Shown: piece by piece, positions 8,603 through 19,040 of the stretch
Position numbering within the stretch: position 1 is the stretch's first letter
Layout of the letters: every line of letters begins with the position of its first letter
Assembly: GCF_009938205.1 (NCBI RefSeq)
Contig: NZ_AP019654.1
Span: forward strand, 434,001 to 498,000
Source: Vibrio panuliri
GTDB lineage: Bacteria > Pseudomonadota > Gammaproteobacteria > Enterobacterales > Vibrionaceae
Direction: 5' to 3'
DNA: 64,000 nt
Notes under the pieces: model-generated
The model's database searches: none
The model's input: the letters and a program-made list of their open reading frames with translations, nothing else
What the model was told of the DNA's origin: nothing
Made by a program: the position numbers and the translations under genes

Positions 8603-9979
8603 TTAGAGATTCTCTTCGGCATATTCTGCAAGGCGGCTGCGAACCACACCATTGAGATGAATGTTGGCACTACCTTCGAAGTTCTTAAAGCGCTCTACCA
8701 TATACGTTAAACCTGAGGTGACAGGGGTTAAATAGTGAGAGTCTATTTGTGCCAAGTTGCCTGAACAGACGATCTTCGTTCCTTCGCCACATCGAGTAAT
8801 GATGGTTTTGATTTGTGAAGCCGTTAGGTTTTGACATTCATCCAATAGCACGAAGGCATTCTGAATAGAGCGACCACGCATAAAATTAATCGATTTGAAC
8901 TGAATGTTGGCTTTGTCACAGATGTATTTTAGGGATCCTTCCGTACAGTGATCATTTTTATGCAGTGCTTCGAGAGTGTCGGTAACCGCCGCTAGCCATG
9001 GCAGCATTTTTTCTTCTTCACTGCCGGGTAAAAAACCGATCGATTCGCCAATATCGGGTGTGTTTCGGGTGACGATGATTTTATCAAACATGTTTTTTTC
9101 AATGTTTTGCTCCAACGCCGCTGCCAGTGCGAGTAGTGTTTTTCCGCTACCAGCCGCTCCGGTGAGGATCACTAAGTCAATGTCTGGATCAAGCAGGGCA
9201 TCAAGCGCCATCGCCTGATAGATATTTTTGGGCGTAATATCCCATGCCCGACGATGCATTAGGCGCTCTCGACTGAGATCTTGCAATGTAATCGAGTCAG
9301 CATCGACCTGAGCGACTCGCCCGACAAAGTCACTGTCGTCATCAATCACGTATTGATTAAGGTAGGTGGGCTCAAAAGGTTCTCGAGCCAGAGTGTGATA
9401 GGTGCGTCCGGCCAGGTTTTTACTTTCAACTTGATCGACATTCGACCAAAAATCCCCTTCAATTTGTTGAAAACCTTTGGTGAGGTACTGCACATCGTCA
9501 ATTAATTGGTCACTACGATAATCTTCAACAAACCGCACGCCAGCACCTTTCGCGCGTAGACGCATATTGATATCTTTGGTGACTAAAATGACTTCTCGAG
9601 GAGCGCGTTTGTTTTGTAAATACAGCGTTGCGTTAAGAATACGGTTGTCACCCGCTTTATCGGCAAACGCTTTGATGGTCTCTTGCAGTTCAAAATCGGC
9701 GAGTATCGCGATGTGACCTGTACTTCCCTTGTCGCGACTGATTGGGATACCTTCCGATATCTCATCCGGAGTGGCATCTTTAAATAGGGCTTCTAATGCA
9801 CGTATCGCAACTCGAGCATCGCGAGCGACATCGCGCTTACTATCTTTAATTCGGTCCAGCTCTTCTAACACTGTCATGGGGATAACCACATCGTGTTCTT
9901 GAAAGGAAAAAATGGCGAAAGGTTCGTGAAGTAGAATATTGGTATCGAGAACGAAGAGTTTTCTGTCCGTATCACCCAT
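8603..9979 (-). CDS. PIN-domain and PhoH-type ATPase (PhoH2 family)
   Basis: The 458-residue product joins an N-terminal PIN ribonuclease domain (FVLDTNILLHEP at residue 9, with acidic residues EELD and TKDINMR) to a C-terminal PhoH ATPase domain with Walker A GAAGSGKT at 274-281 and Walker B VLLDECQN. PhoH2 proteins of this architecture have been described as RNA helicase/ribonucleases, and in some bacteria are linked to an upstream antitoxin. No antitoxin-like frame is present upstream here. The physiological role in Vibrio is not known to me. The start ATG has a good AGGAGA binding site 6 bases upstream, directly next to a small hairpin. Confidence 0.88.
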   Translation of the reverse strand: MGDTDRKLFVLDTNILLHEPFAIFSFQEHDVVIPMTVLEELDRIKDSKRDVARDARVAIRALEALFKDATPDEISEGIPISRDKGSTGHIAILADFELQETIKAFADKAGDNRILNATLYLQNKRAPREVILVTKDINMRLRAKGAGVRFVEDYRSDQLIDDVQYLTKGFQQIEGDFWSNVDQVESKNLAGRTYHTLAREPFEPTYLNQYVIDDDSDFVGRVAQVDADSITLQDLSRERLMHRRAWDITPKNIYQAMALDALLDPDIDLVILTGAAGSGKTLLALAAALEQNIEKNMFDKIIVTRNTPDIGESIGFLPGSEEEKMLPWLAAVTDTLEALHKNDHCTEGSLKYICDKANIQFKSINFMRGRSIQNAFVLLDECQNLTASQIKTIITRCGEGTKIVCSGNLAQIDSHYLTPVTSGLTYMVERFKNFEGSANIHLNGVVRSRLAEYAEENL

Positions 9980-9990
9980 AAGCGTCTCCT

Positions 9991-10003
9991 GCCGCTAAGC
10001 GGC
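9991..10003 (-). other. hairpin abutting the phoH ribosome-binding site
   Basis: GCCGC/GCGGC arms with a 3-base loop end immediately before the AGGAGA binding site of the PIN-PhoH gene. A second small stem, CTCAC/GTGAG, lies further upstream at about 10010-10023. The stems could affect ribosome access; nothing more can be said from the sequence. Confidence 0.35.
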
Positions 10004-10385
10004 GCAGTGCTCACTGTTGTGAGGCTGACTAACTGCTTGCTAGCTTAATTGGGACTCAACGCTCTGTTGTCTGACCGAGCGGGAGAGCCAACTAGCAAAC
10101 CCGTATTGATCGTCTTTTTATACGCATGAGTGGCGCAAAGAGTAAAAATCCATTTCACCCATGCGTTAATAAAAGTATATACCTGATTTTGTTAAAGTTG
10201 CATTTGTTAACCTTATTCTCGCTGACTGTAAGTGGGGGCGTTGGTCTGATTTTTCGGCGCAAATAGGCTTTTACTGTGTAACTTTGGTTAATCCAATCAG
10301 TGTTTTTAGTTGTGCCACTGCTTTCTTACACTTTGATGTCAGGAGCAAATAGGTTGAAAATTTGTTTGGAAATGCGCGCTAGGCA

Positions 10386-10401
10386 CGTGACCAATGTCAC
10401 A
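10386..10401. promoter_or_regulatory. candidate CRP-binding site
   Basis: CGTGA-CCAATG-TCACA differs from the CRP palindrome TGTGA-N6-TCACA at one outer position. It lies 229 bases upstream of rapA and 407 bases from the PIN-PhoH start, so which gene it serves, if any, is unclear. Confidence 0.4.
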
Positions 10402-10558
10402 GCTTCGAGTACTATTAGCGACCTTTTTCCGCGCCAAAGCTGACCGTTAAATTTCCCCGTCAGCCGCCTTTGAAATGGCGTGAGAGCAGCTAAAATATAC
10501 CCAAGTAACGTTGATATAACTCTATTGCGTCATTGTTATCCTGAGAAAGGAACTGGTG

Positions 10559-10633
10559 ATGAGGCTTTGTACTTTTGTCATTCTGTTGCTTGTATATAAA
10601 AACGATTTATTAAATGAGGTAGTCGATTCATGA
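10559..10633 (+). CDS. possible 24-residue leader peptide overlapping rapA
   Basis: An ATG preceded by AAGGA (8 bases upstream) opens a 24-codon frame that begins [13 protein letters not shown] and ends in TGA overlapping the rapA start codon as ATGA. The hydrophobic start, good binding site and stop/start overlap are what a translationally coupled leader would show. I do not recognise the peptide. Chance cannot be excluded at this length, and rapA has its own GAGGT binding site. Confidence 0.25.
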   Translation: MRLCTFVILLLVYKNDLLNEVVDS

Positions 10634-13536
10634 CATTTGCTTTGGGCCAACGCTGGATTAGCGATACGGAAAGTGATCTAGGTTTAGGAACCGTGGTGGC
10701 ATTGGATGCTCGTACAGTAACATTAATGTTTGCTGCATCAGAAGAGAACCGTGTATATGCCCGTAGCGATGCGCCCGTAACTCGAGTGATATTCAATGTT
10801 GGTGATGTCGTTGAAAGCCAGCAGGGTTGGTCGCTAAAAGTGGAGCAAGTGGTTGAAGAGCAAGGACTACTTTCATACGTTGGTCAACGTGAAGATAACG
10901 AAGAGGAAACGGTTCTGCGTGAAATCATGCTGAGCAACCAAATTCGTTTCAATAAGCCACAAGACAAGTTGTTTGCGGGGCAAATTGATCGCATGGACAA
11001 CTTTGTCTTACGTTACCGAGCACTAAAAAACCAATATGAGCAACATAAGAGCCCAATGCGTGGTCTTTGCGGCATGCGTGCAGGTTTGATCCCTCATCAG
11101 CTTTATATTGCTCATGAAGTTGGTCGCCGTCACGCACCTCGCGTATTGCTAGCTGATGAAGTGGGTCTAGGTAAGACTATCGAAGCGGGTATGATTATCC
11201 ATCAACAAGTGTTGGCGGGTCGTGCTGAGCGCATCCTTATTGTCGTACCTGAAACGCTCCAGCACCAATGGCTGGTGGAGATGATGCGTCGCTTCAACCT
11301 GCACTTCTCTATTTTTGATGAAGAACGCTGTATCGAAGCATTTGCTGAGTCAGATAACCCATTTGATACTCAGCAATATGTGTTGTGCTCACTCGATTTC
11401 TTACGTAAAAGCCGCAAGCGTTATGACCAAGCACTCGAAGGTGAATGGGATCTGCTGGTTGTCGATGAAGCGCACCACCTTGAGTGGAGCCAAGATAAAC
11501 CGAGCCGCGAATACCAAGTAGTGGAAGGTTTAGCAGAGCGCACTCCGGGTGTTCTACTGCTAACCGCTACTCCAGAGCAATTGGGTCGTGAGAGTCACTT
11601 TGCCCGTCTGCGTCTGCTCGATTCAGACCGTTTCTACGATTACCAAGCATTTGTCAAAGAAGAAGAGCAATACGCACCTGTTGCCGACTCGGTAAGCATG
11701 CTGTTCTCTGGTCAGGCACTGCCTGATGAAGCGAAAAACCAAATTACTGAGTTGCTATCAGAACAAGACGTTGAGCCGTTGTTCCGCATTATTGAAAGCA
11801 ACAGTGATGAGGCAGAAAAAGCTGCCGCGCGCCAAGAGCTGATTGACAATCTAATGGATCGCCATGGTACTGGTCGTGTGTTGTTCCGTAACACGCGTGC
11901 TGCGATCAAAGGTTTCCCAACCCGCAATGTTCATCTACTGCCAATGGCGATTCCTCAGCAATACACGACGTCAATGCGTGTTGCTGGCATGATCGGTGGC
12001 AAGATGAGTCCAGAAGCTCGTGCATTGAAAAATCTTTACCCAGAAGAGATCTTCCAAGAGTTTGAAGGAGAAGACTCAAGCTGGTGGCAGTTTGACTCGC
12101 GTGTTAACTGGCTATTAGAAAAAATCAAAGATAAGCGCAGTGACAAAATCTTGGTGATTGCATCGCGTGCCAGCACAGCACTGCAATTGGAGCAAGCACT
12201 GCGTGAGCGTGAAGGTATCCGTGCGACCGTATTCCATGAAGGAATGTCGATTCTTGAGCGTGATAAAGCGGCGGCTTACTTTGCTCAAGAAGAAGGCGGT
12301 GCACAGGTATTGATCTGTAGTGAAATCGGCTCTGAAGGTCGTAACTTCCAGTTTGCGAACCAACTTGTGATGTTCGATTTGCCATTTAACCCAGATTTAC
12401 TTGAACAACGTATTGGTCGTTTGGATCGTATTGGCCAAAGTCGTGATATCGACGTGCATGTGCCGTACCTAGAAGGTACATCTCAGGCGATTTTGGCTCG
12501 TTGGTTCGATGAAGGTTTGAATGCGTTTGCAGAAACCTGCCCAACTGGACGCGCGGTATACGACCGCTTCTCTGACCGTTTGATTGAAATTTTGGCGTCG
12601 GGTACTAGCGAAGGTTTAGATGAGGTGATTGAAGAATCCGCTCAAATGAACAAAGAGCTCAAAGCGCAACTTGAACAAGGACGTGACCGTCTGCTTGAGA
12701 TGCACTCAAATGGTGGTGAGCGAGCACAAGAGATTGTTGAGAAAATTTCAGCGACGGATGGTGATACCAACCTAGTGACGTTCGCGCTTAGTCTGTTTGA
12801 TACCATCGGTTTGGATCAAGATGACAAAGGTGAAAACGCACTGGTTGTAACTCCTTCTGGTCACATGATGGTGCCTAGCTATCCAGGTTTGCCATACGAA
12901 GGTGCGACGATCACTTTTGACCGTGACACTGCGTTATCGCGCGAAGATATGCACTTTATTAGCTGGGAACACCCAATGATCCAAGGTGGCATTGACTTGT
13001 TGATGAGTGAAGGTGTGGGCACTGCTGCAGTATCGCTATTGAAAAACAAAGCGCTACCAGTCGGTACTATGTTGCTTGAGTTGGTTTACAAGGTTGATGC
13101 ACAAGCACCGAAACGCAGTGGAATCAGCCGTTTTCTACCACAAACACCAATTCGCATGATGTTAGATGGTAAAGGTAACGATCTTTCTGAACAGGTGGAA
13201 TTTGAAAGCTTTAACCGTCAGCTAAGCCCTGTTGGTCGTCATATTGCGGCTAAGTTGGTAACGTCTGTGCAAGCGCAAGTCCATCAACTTATTGGTGCGG
13301 GCGATAAGTTGGTTGAAAGCAAAGTTGAAGCGATTCGAGTTCAAGCTCAGCAAGAGATGCAAGTGAGCCTGAACGGTGAGCTAGAGCGTCTTCAAGCGTT
13401 GAAAGCGGTCAACCCAAACATCCGTGACGAAGAGATTGAAGCGATTGATGCACAAATCAAAGAGCTAACGGGTTACATAAGCAAAGCGCAGTTCCAACTA
13501 GACTCACTGCGTATGATCGTGGTTTCTCACCAATAA
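10630..13536 (+). CDS. rapA: RNA polymerase-associated Swi2/Snf2 ATPase RapA
   Basis: RapA (HepA) binds RNA polymerase and uses ATP to recycle it after transcription, notably at high salt. The 968-residue protein equals the E. coli length. It has N-terminal Tudor-like domains (start to about 110), Walker A DEVGLGKT near residue 176, the DEAH box [10 protein letters not shown] near residue 279, and the helicase C-terminal motifs ([13 protein letters not shown] and [11 protein letters not shown]). It is followed 58 bases later by rluA, the same order as in E. coli. Its ATG has GAGGT 9 bases upstream and overlaps a short frame. Confidence 0.97.
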   Translation: MTFALGQRWISDTESDLGLGTVVALDARTVTLMFAASEENRVYARSDAPVTRVIFNVGDVVESQQGWSLKVEQVVEEQGLLSYVGQREDNEEETVLREIMLSNQIRFNKPQDKLFAGQIDRMDNFVLRYRALKNQYEQHKSPMRGLCGMRAGLIPHQLYIAHEVGRRHAPRVLLADEVGLGKTIEAGMIIHQQVLAGRAERILIVVPETLQHQWLVEMMRRFNLHFSIFDEERCIEAFAESDNPFDTQQYVLCSLDFLRKSRKRYDQALEGEWDLLVVDEAHHLEWSQDKPSREYQVVEGLAERTPGVLLLTATPEQLGRESHFARLRLLDSDRFYDYQAFVKEEEQYAPVADSVSMLFSGQALPDEAKNQITELLSEQDVEPLFRIIESNSDEAEKAAARQELIDNLMDRHGTGRVLFRNTRAAIKGFPTRNVHLLPMAIPQQYTTSMRVAGMIGGKMSPEARALKNLYPEEIFQEFEGEDSSWWQFDSRVNWLLEKIKDKRSDKILVIASRASTALQLEQALREREGIRATVFHEGMSILERDKAAAYFAQEEGGAQVLICSEIGSEGRNFQFANQLVMFDLPFNPDLLEQRIGRLDRIGQSRDIDVHVPYLEGTSQAILARWFDEGLNAFAETCPTGRAVYDRFSDRLIEILASGTSEGLDEVIEESAQMNKELKAQLEQGRDRLLEMHSNGGERAQEIVEKISATDGDTNLVTFALSLFDTIGLDQDDKGENALVVTPSGHMMVPSYPGLPYEGATITFDRDTALSREDMHFISWEHPMIQGGIDLLMSEGVGTAAVSLLKNKALPVGTMLLELVYKVDAQAPKRSGISRFLPQTPIRMMLDGKGNDLSEQVEFESFNRQLSPVGRHIAAKLVTSVQAQVHQLIGAGDKLVESKVEAIRVQAQQEMQVSLNGELERLQALKAVNPNIRDEEIEAIDAQIKELTGYISKAQFQLDSLRMIVVSHQ

Positions 13537-13548
13537 TCTCAGCTATAC

Positions 13549-13576
13549 CGAGCGATAGGTACAAGTCTATCGCTCG
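13549..13576 (+). other. strong hairpin between rapA and rluA
   Basis: Ten-base arms CGAGCGATAG and CTATCGCTCG enclose 8 bases. The following sequence TCTCTTGG has few T residues, so it is at best a weak terminator or an mRNA-processing/attenuating stem that separates rapA from rluA. Confidence 0.5.
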
Positions 13577-13594
13577 TCTCTTGGAGTAAGTAAC

Positions 13595-14332
13595 ATGGCA
13601 ATGCTGGAATACAACCCGCCTCGCGAACCTTGGGTTGAAATCGTCTATGAAGATGAGCATATCCTAGCGATCAATAAACCATCAGGGTTACTGTCAGTGC
13701 CGGGCCGTTTACCTGAGCACCATGACAGTGCTTGGAGCCGCGTACAAGAAACGCATCCTGATGCTCAGATCGTTCATCGCCTTGATATGGACACGTCAGG
13801 TCTAATGGTTCTAGCAAAGCACAAGCGTGCCGAGAGTGCGCTGAAAAAGCAGTTTCAATACCGTTTAACGCACAAGGTTTACTATGCTCGAGTATGGGGA
13901 CATGTTGAACAAAGCGAAGGTGTGCTAGAGTTTCCACTGATTTGTGATTGGGAAAACAGGCCGAGACAGAAAGTGTGTTATGAGACAGGGAAACCGTCAA
14001 AAACGCTTTTTCAAGTAGCGAAATACGAAGAGAAAACGACTATCGTAAGATTATTGCCTGTCACTGGTCGCTCTCATCAACTTCGTGTCCATATGCAGGC
14101 GTTAGGACACCCCATAGTCGGTGATGAGTTCTACTCAGAGGGGGAAGCATTTAGCTGTTCTGACCGATTGGCCCTGCATGCTGCTGAGCTCAGCTTTTAT
14201 CATCCACGTAGTCATTGGCTTCGAAGCATCTTTGTTCCATGTGACTTTTATCCGGAAGCAGAAGAGATGCTGTTTAACTATTTCGACCCTGTGCGAAAAT
14301 TACCGGACTACAAAACGCTGCCAAGACCATAG
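13595..14332 (+). CDS. rluA: dual-specificity rRNA/tRNA pseudouridine synthase RluA
   Basis: RluA forms pseudouridine at 23S rRNA position 746 and tRNA position 32 in E. coli. The 245-residue protein has the catalytic motif HRLDMDTSGLM near residue 62, with the aspartate in the RLD context, and the family motifs SGLLSVPGR and TGRSHQLRVHM. It lacks an N-terminal S4 domain, which fits RluA and not RluB/C/D. It follows rapA as in E. coli. The start at 13595 is preceded by TTGGAG. Confidence 0.94.
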   Translation: MAMLEYNPPREPWVEIVYEDEHILAINKPSGLLSVPGRLPEHHDSAWSRVQETHPDAQIVHRLDMDTSGLMVLAKHKRAESALKKQFQYRLTHKVYYARVWGHVEQSEGVLEFPLICDWENRPRQKVCYETGKPSKTLFQVAKYEEKTTIVRLLPVTGRSHQLRVHMQALGHPIVGDEFYSEGEAFSCSDRLALHAAELSFYHPRSHWLRSIFVPCDFYPEAEEMLFNYFDPVRKLPDYKTLPRP

Positions 14333-14403
14333 TGACGTGAGAAATGCAACGCCAATTACTTTCACGTAGGTTGGATTATGGGCAGTGAACTAAGGAGAAA
14401 TTT

Positions 14404-15366
14404 ATGTCACTGCCTACTGTTGTCTTTCTTGATCGTTCGACCATTCCTTCTCATATAGAATTTCCCCATTTACCCTTTGATCACCAATGGGTGGAGTACG
14501 ATAGCACCGAGCAACACCAAGTGGTTGAACGCTTGAGTAACGCGCAAATCGTTATTACCAACAAAGTCGTGCTGGAACGGAGCACCCTCTCTCTACTGCC
14601 TAATTTAGAGTTAATCGCGGTTTCAGCGACAGGCTATAACAACGTAGATATCGATTACTGCCGTGAGGCTGGAATTGCTGTGGCAAATGTACGCGGCTAC
14701 GCTACTCAATCAGTACCTGAGCATGTTATCGGGTTGATGTTTGCGTTAAGACGCAACTTGATTGGCTACCATAGAGATATTGCTGCTGGAGAATGGCAGC
14801 GTAAACAGCAGTTTTGTTTTTTCACTCATCCTATTGGCGACATCGTCGGTTCAACGCTTGGTGTGATTGGCAGTGGTGAACTCGGACAGGCGACAGCCAC
14901 TTTAGCTAAAGCGTTAGGGATGAATGTGATTTTTGCCGAACGCAAAGGAGTGAGTCGTTGTCGAGAGGGGTATTTACCTTTTGAGCGGGTGCTGATGCTA
15001 TCGGATGTCGTCACCTTACATTGCCCGCTTACTGAAGAGACCTGTGATCTGATTGGAGCCAACGAGTTGGCTAAGATGAAACCGAACGCATTGGTGATTA
15101 ATACCGGACGGGGTGGCTTAGTCAATGAGCAGGCATTAGTTGATGCGTTGAAAGCGCGACAGATTGGTGGTGCAGGTGTGGATGTCTTTAGCCAAGAGCC
15201 TGCCGACGAGAGCAATCCGTTACTAGCCAATAGTCACTTGCCTAACTTATTATTCACGCCTCATATTGCTTGGGGAAGCGATTCGGCAATTGAAAAATTA
15301 ACCCATATTTTGATGGATAATATTCGCGCTTATATGGATGGTGAGCAGCAAAATCGAGTGGTGTGA
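14404..15366 (+). CDS. D-2-hydroxyacid dehydrogenase (glycerate/hydroxypyruvate reductase type)
   Basis: The 320-residue protein is an NAD(P)-dependent dehydrogenase of the D-isomer family. The Rossmann signature GSGELG stands at 156-161; NTGRGGLVNE supplies the substrate-binding arginine, and TPHIAW near the C-terminus supplies the catalytic histidine. Overall it resembles the HprA-like glycerate dehydrogenases, but substrate cannot be fixed from sequence. An AAGGAG binding site precedes the ATG. It is 71 bases past rluA in the same direction and is followed by a strong terminator. A link to the glycerate locus at 59-63 kb is possible but only inferred. Confidence 0.85.
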   Translation: MSLPTVVFLDRSTIPSHIEFPHLPFDHQWVEYDSTEQHQVVERLSNAQIVITNKVVLERSTLSLLPNLELIAVSATGYNNVDIDYCREAGIAVANVRGYATQSVPEHVIGLMFALRRNLIGYHRDIAAGEWQRKQQFCFFTHPIGDIVGSTLGVIGSGELGQATATLAKALGMNVIFAERKGVSRCREGYLPFERVLMLSDVVTLHCPLTEETCDLIGANELAKMKPNALVINTGRGGLVNEQALVDALKARQIGGAGVDVFSQEPADESNPLLANSHLPNLLFTPHIAWGSDSAIEKLTHILMDNIRAYMDGEQQNRVV

Positions 15367-15390
15367 TATTTTCTGTATCTGAGATAAAAA

Positions 15391-15417
15391 AAGACCGGTC
15401 ATCAGACCGGTCTTTCT
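15391..15417. terminator. bidirectional terminator between the dehydrogenase gene and valS
   Basis: Ten-base arms AAGACCGGTC and GACCGGTCTT around a 4-base loop, A-rich on the left and T-rich on the right. The convergent dehydrogenase and valS transcripts can both stop here. Confidence 0.88.
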
Positions 15418-15435
15418 GTTGTGCGTTCGCTTAAA

Positions 15436-18291
15436 CTACAGTGCAGCAATAGTCGCTTTTTGCTCTTCAAGTTTCGCTAGTGTCTCTTGGTAGCCAACTA
15501 GCTTTTCACGCTCTTGCGCAACAACCGCTTCAGGTGCTTTAGCAACGAAACCTTGGTTGCCTAGTTTACCTTCTAGACGTTTGATCTCGCCGTGCGTCTT
15601 CTTGATTTCGCCATCAAGACGAGCAAGCTCTGCATCTTTGTCGATCAGACCCGCCATTGGGATCATTAGCTCAGACTTAGCTACTAGTGCAGTTGCACAC
15701 GCTGGTGTTTCTTCACCTGCTGCTAGCACGCGTACCGATTCTAGTTTCGCTAGAGACATCAGTACTTGCTTGTTCGCTTCAAGGCGCGCAGCATCTTTCT
15801 CGTCAGCTTTCAGCATCACTTCCAGAGGTTTACCTGGGTTGATGTCGTATTCTGCTCGTAGGTTACGGATGCTTGTGATGAACGCTTTTACCCACTCGAT
15901 ATCGTCTAGCGCTTCTTGGTTGAAGTTCGCTTCGTCGTATTGAGGTAGTGCTTGTAGCATGATGGTCTCGCCTTCAACACCTTCTACTAGTGGCTTGATG
16001 CTTTGCCAGATAGTTTCGGTGATGTAAGGGATCACTGGGTGAGCTAGACGTAGCGTCTTCTCAAGTACCGTGATTAGCGTGCGACGAGTACCACGTTGTT
16101 GTGCTTCAGTGCCTTTCCATAGAACCGGTTTAGTTAGCTCTAGGTACCAGTCACAGAATTGGTTCCAGATGAACTCATATAGCGTGTTTGCAGCCATATC
16201 TAGACGGAAGTTGTCGATATGGTTGTTGAACGATTTCGCTGCTAGTTCAAACTGAGACTCGATCCATTTGTCCGCTAGTGAGTATTCAATCTCACCACCG
16301 TTGAAGCCACAATCTTGCTCTTCTGTGTTCATCATTACGTAACGGCTTGCGTTCCATAGTTTGTTACAGAAGTTGCGGTAACCTTCAAGACGCTTCATAT
16401 CCCAGTTGATATCACGACCCGTTGATGCCATCGCAGCAAGTGTAAAGCGCAGCGCGTCTGTACCGTAGGCTTCGATACCGTTTTCAAATGTCTTACGCGT
16501 GTTCTTCTCGATCTTCGCTGCTAGTTGAGGCTGCATCATGTTGCCACAGCGTTTTTCAACTAGAGACTCAAGGTCGATACCATCGATCATATCGATTGGG
16601 TCAAGCACGTTACCTTTTGACTTAGACATCTTGTCGCCGTTTTCGTCACGGATAAGACCAGTAACGTAAACCGTTTTGAATGGTACTTGTGGTTTGCCGT
16701 TTTCGTCTTTAACGAAGTGCATGGTCATCATGATCATGCGCGCAACCCAGAAGAAGATGATGTCAAAGCCAGTTACTAGCACGTCTGAAGGGTGGAATAC
16801 TTTCAGATCATCAGTTTGCTCTGGCCAGCCTTGTGTACCAAATGTCCAAAGTGCAGAAGAGAACCATGTATCCAGTACATCTTCGTCTTGGTGTAGTTCG
16901 ATAACTGACTCTAGGTTATTGTTTTGACGAACTTCGTCTTCACTGCGACCTACGTAAACATTGCCTTGGTTGTCGTACCATGCCGGGATGCGGTGACCCC
17001 ACCATAGCTGACGAGAGATACACCAGTCTTGAACGTCACGCATCCAAGAGAAGTACATGTTTTCGTATTGCTTAGGTACGAATTGGATATCGCCGTTTTC
17101 AACCGCTTCAACGGCTGTTTTCGCTAGCGGTGCAGTACGTACGTACCATTGGTCTGTTAGCATTGGTTCAATAACCACGCCGCCACGGTCGCCGTAAGGG
17201 ACTTGTAGGTCGTGATCTTTCACTTCTTCAAGTAGACCTAGCTCATCAAATTCAGCCACGATTGCTTTACGCGCAGCAAAACGCTCCATACCGTGGTATT
17301 TCGCAGGTAGTTCAGTACCGTAAACATCAGACGCTTCGCCGTTAGTATTGAATACTTCAGCTGCATCACGGATGTTGGCATCGAAAGTCAGAATGTTGAT
17401 CATTGGTAGCTGGTGGCGTTTACCCACTTCGTAGTCGTTGAAGTCGTGCGCAGGTGTGATTTTCACACAGCCAGTACCTTTTTCCATATCTGCGTGCTCA
17501 TCGCCCACGATAAGGATGCGACGATCAACCAGAGGAAGAATAATTTCTTTACCAATTAGATCTTTGTAGCGAGGGTCTTCAGGGTTAACTGCAACACCAG
17601 TATCGCCAAGCATGGTTTCAGGACGCGTGGTTGCAACCACGATGTAGTCTTTGCCATCAGCTGTTTTCACGCCGTCTGCTAGCGGGTAGCGGAAGTGCCA
17701 CATGTGGCCTTTAGTATCTTTGTTCTCGACTTCAAGATCAGAGATAGCGGTGTGCAGTTTAGGGTCCCAGTTAACTAGACGCTTACCACGGTAGATAAGG
17801 TCGTCTTGGTAAAGGCGTACGAATACTTCTTGCACGGCATTTGATAGACCGTCATCCATCGTAAAGCGCTCACGATCCCAGTCTACTGATGCACCAAGAC
17901 GGCGCAACTGCTTAGTGATAGTACCGCCAGATTCGCCTTTCCATTCCCAGATTTTGTCGATGAAAGCTTCACGACCGTAATCGTGTTTGGTTTTGCCTTC
18001 TTCAGCTGCGATCTTACGCTCAACAACCATCTGAGTGGCGATACCAGCGTGGTCAGTACCCACTTGCCAAAGGGTGTTTTTACCCTTCATACGCTCACAA
18101 CGGATAAGAGTATCCATGATCGTGTCTTGGAACGCGTGGCCCATATGTAGGCTACCAGTGACGTTCGGTGGCGGGATCATGATGCTGTAAGCTTCTTTAG
18201 TCGTGTCACCGTGTGGCTTGAAGTAGCCTTGCTCTTCCCAAGTCTGATACAGAGCTTGTTCGATTGAAGTTGGGTTGTATGTTTTTTCCAT
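15436..18291 (-). CDS. valS: valyl-tRNA synthetase
   Basis: ValS charges tRNA-Val and edits misactivated threonine. The class I signatures are present: [14 protein letters not shown] (HIGH) about residue 45 and DKMSKSKGN (KMSKS) about residue 555, with a C-terminal coiled-coil arm (residues about 885-950) typical of ValRS. The open frame extends 21 codons upstream, but AGGAGA precedes the ATG at 18291 and the family starts MEKTYNP, so the product is 951 residues (E. coli 951). It lies downstream of holC, as in many gammaproteobacteria. Confidence 0.97.
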   Translation of the reverse strand: MEKTYNPTSIEQALYQTWEEQGYFKPHGDTTKEAYSIMIPPPNVTGSLHMGHAFQDTIMDTLIRCERMKGKNTLWQVGTDHAGIATQMVVERKIAAEEGKTKHDYGREAFIDKIWEWKGESGGTITKQLRRLGASVDWDRERFTMDDGLSNAVQEVFVRLYQDDLIYRGKRLVNWDPKLHTAISDLEVENKDTKGHMWHFRYPLADGVKTADGKDYIVVATTRPETMLGDTGVAVNPEDPRYKDLIGKEIILPLVDRRILIVGDEHADMEKGTGCVKITPAHDFNDYEVGKRHQLPMINILTFDANIRDAAEVFNTNGEASDVYGTELPAKYHGMERFAARKAIVAEFDELGLLEEVKDHDLQVPYGDRGGVVIEPMLTDQWYVRTAPLAKTAVEAVENGDIQFVPKQYENMYFSWMRDVQDWCISRQLWWGHRIPAWYDNQGNVYVGRSEDEVRQNNNLESVIELHQDEDVLDTWFSSALWTFGTQGWPEQTDDLKVFHPSDVLVTGFDIIFFWVARMIMMTMHFVKDENGKPQVPFKTVYVTGLIRDENGDKMSKSKGNVLDPIDMIDGIDLESLVEKRCGNMMQPQLAAKIEKNTRKTFENGIEAYGTDALRFTLAAMASTGRDINWDMKRLEGYRNFCNKLWNASRYVMMNTEEQDCGFNGGEIEYSLADKWIESQFELAAKSFNNHIDNFRLDMAANTLYEFIWNQFCDWYLELTKPVLWKGTEAQQRGTRRTLITVLEKTLRLAHPVIPYITETIWQSIKPLVEGVEGETIMLQALPQYDEANFNQEALDDIEWVKAFITSIRNLRAEYDINPGKPLEVMLKADEKDAARLEANKQVLMSLAKLESVRVLAAGEETPACATALVAKSELMIPMAGLIDKDAELARLDGEIKKTHGEIKRLEGKLGNQGFVAKAPEAVVAQEREKLVGYQETLAKLEEQKATIAAL

Positions 18292-18498
18292 AGCGCTCTT
18301 TCTCCTCATCATATTTGGGCTGATAGCGGCGTTAACTGCATTCATAAAGCTCAATCACATACTTATGTATGCTCATGAGTTTACTCACTGGTTGCCTTGC
18401 TCTAAGCCCAACTATTTCGAGGACTGGTTCTGGTTAATCATGGTCAATTCTTATAAGTGAACTCTCTGGAAGGAGAGCTTAACTATAAGGATTGACCG

Positions 18499-18948
18499 TT
18501 ACGGATGTTCGATCTCGATCGTTTGTAGCTGGTAGCCAGCTTGACGGTAGATTTTATACCTTTCGCGTGCGAGCTGTTTAGCTTTTTCTTCGCAAGGAAC
18601 GAAGTCTACCACCTCTGCAAACTTGTTCGCAAAGGTTGTCTCATTTTCCGCCAAATTAATTACCAATTGACGGTTCCATGAGGGTTTAACCCCTTGATGA
18701 CCGATTTCGATATTGGTGGCGTAGCGTGGTCCTTCACCAACAAGATTATGCGCGACAAACTTATCTGCATCGACTTGCCAAAATAGCTCTGCCATGGCTT
18801 CTGCATGATGTTTATCATTGCAGTTTAGATAAACTTTAGCGCCTTGGCGGGCAAAGTGTTGGCTGAGAAATACCGCATATGCGGCAAACCCCGCCGAGAC
18901 TGCTTGCGGGCTTTCTGGTTTTACAATGTAGAAAGTGGCTGTTTGCAT
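18499..18948 (-). CDS. holC: DNA polymerase III chi subunit
   Basis: HolC bridges the clamp loader to single-strand binding protein at the replication fork. The 149-residue product starts MQTATFYIVKP, the family start. An upstream ATG 11 codons earlier is in frame, but the conserved beginning favours 18948, with a purine-rich stretch (AAGAGAGAG) just upstream. It is between pepA and valS in the order pepA-holC-valS, as in E. coli. A terminator separates it from pepA, so it probably has its own promoter. Between its stop and valS are 207 bases with no further gene that I can support. Confidence 0.92.
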   Translation of the reverse strand: MQTATFYIVKPESPQAVSAGFAAYAVFLSQHFARQGAKVYLNCNDKHHAEAMAELFWQVDADKFVAHNLVGEGPRYATNIEIGHQGVKPSWNRQLVINLAENETTFANKFAEVVDFVPCEEKAKQLARERYKIYRQAGYQLQTIEIEHP

Positions 18949-19000
18949 CACGCTCTCTCTTGCCAAAGTATCGAGACTCACCTTGTTTGGTCAGTCTATT

Positions 19001-19026
19001 AAAAAAGGGCCTTGCGGCCCTTTTTC
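19001..19026. terminator. terminator downstream of pepA
   Basis: Arms AGGGCC/GGCCCT with a 4-base loop are flanked by AAAAA on the plus-strand left side and TTTTT on the right. Read on the minus strand it ends the pepA transcript before holC. Confidence 0.85.
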
Positions 19027-19040
19027 TAATTTTACAGAAA

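Larger units (their letters stand above)
9980..10629. other. 650-bp intergenic region between phoH and rapA
   Basis: This is the largest gap in the window. It must hold the divergent promoters of the PIN-PhoH gene and rapA. I see the hairpins at the phoH leader, a CRP-like palindrome at 10386-10401 and a 24-codon frame at 10559-10633 overlapping rapA. A 46-codon frame at 10126-10266 (hydrophobic middle, no ribosome-binding site) is weak. I do not see an intrinsic terminator with a clear T run that would mark an sRNA. Confidence 0.7.

Noticed and set aside
10126..10266. 46-codon frame in the phoH-rapA gap with a hydrophobic middle
   Set aside because: It has no ribosome-binding site and codon use is not Vibrio-like; chance is the simpler reading. 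Noted under the gap entry only.
18275..18460. Plus-strand frame overlapping the valS start region
   Set aside because: It lacks a ribosome-binding site, overlaps the reassigned valS start and shows no recognisable domain.
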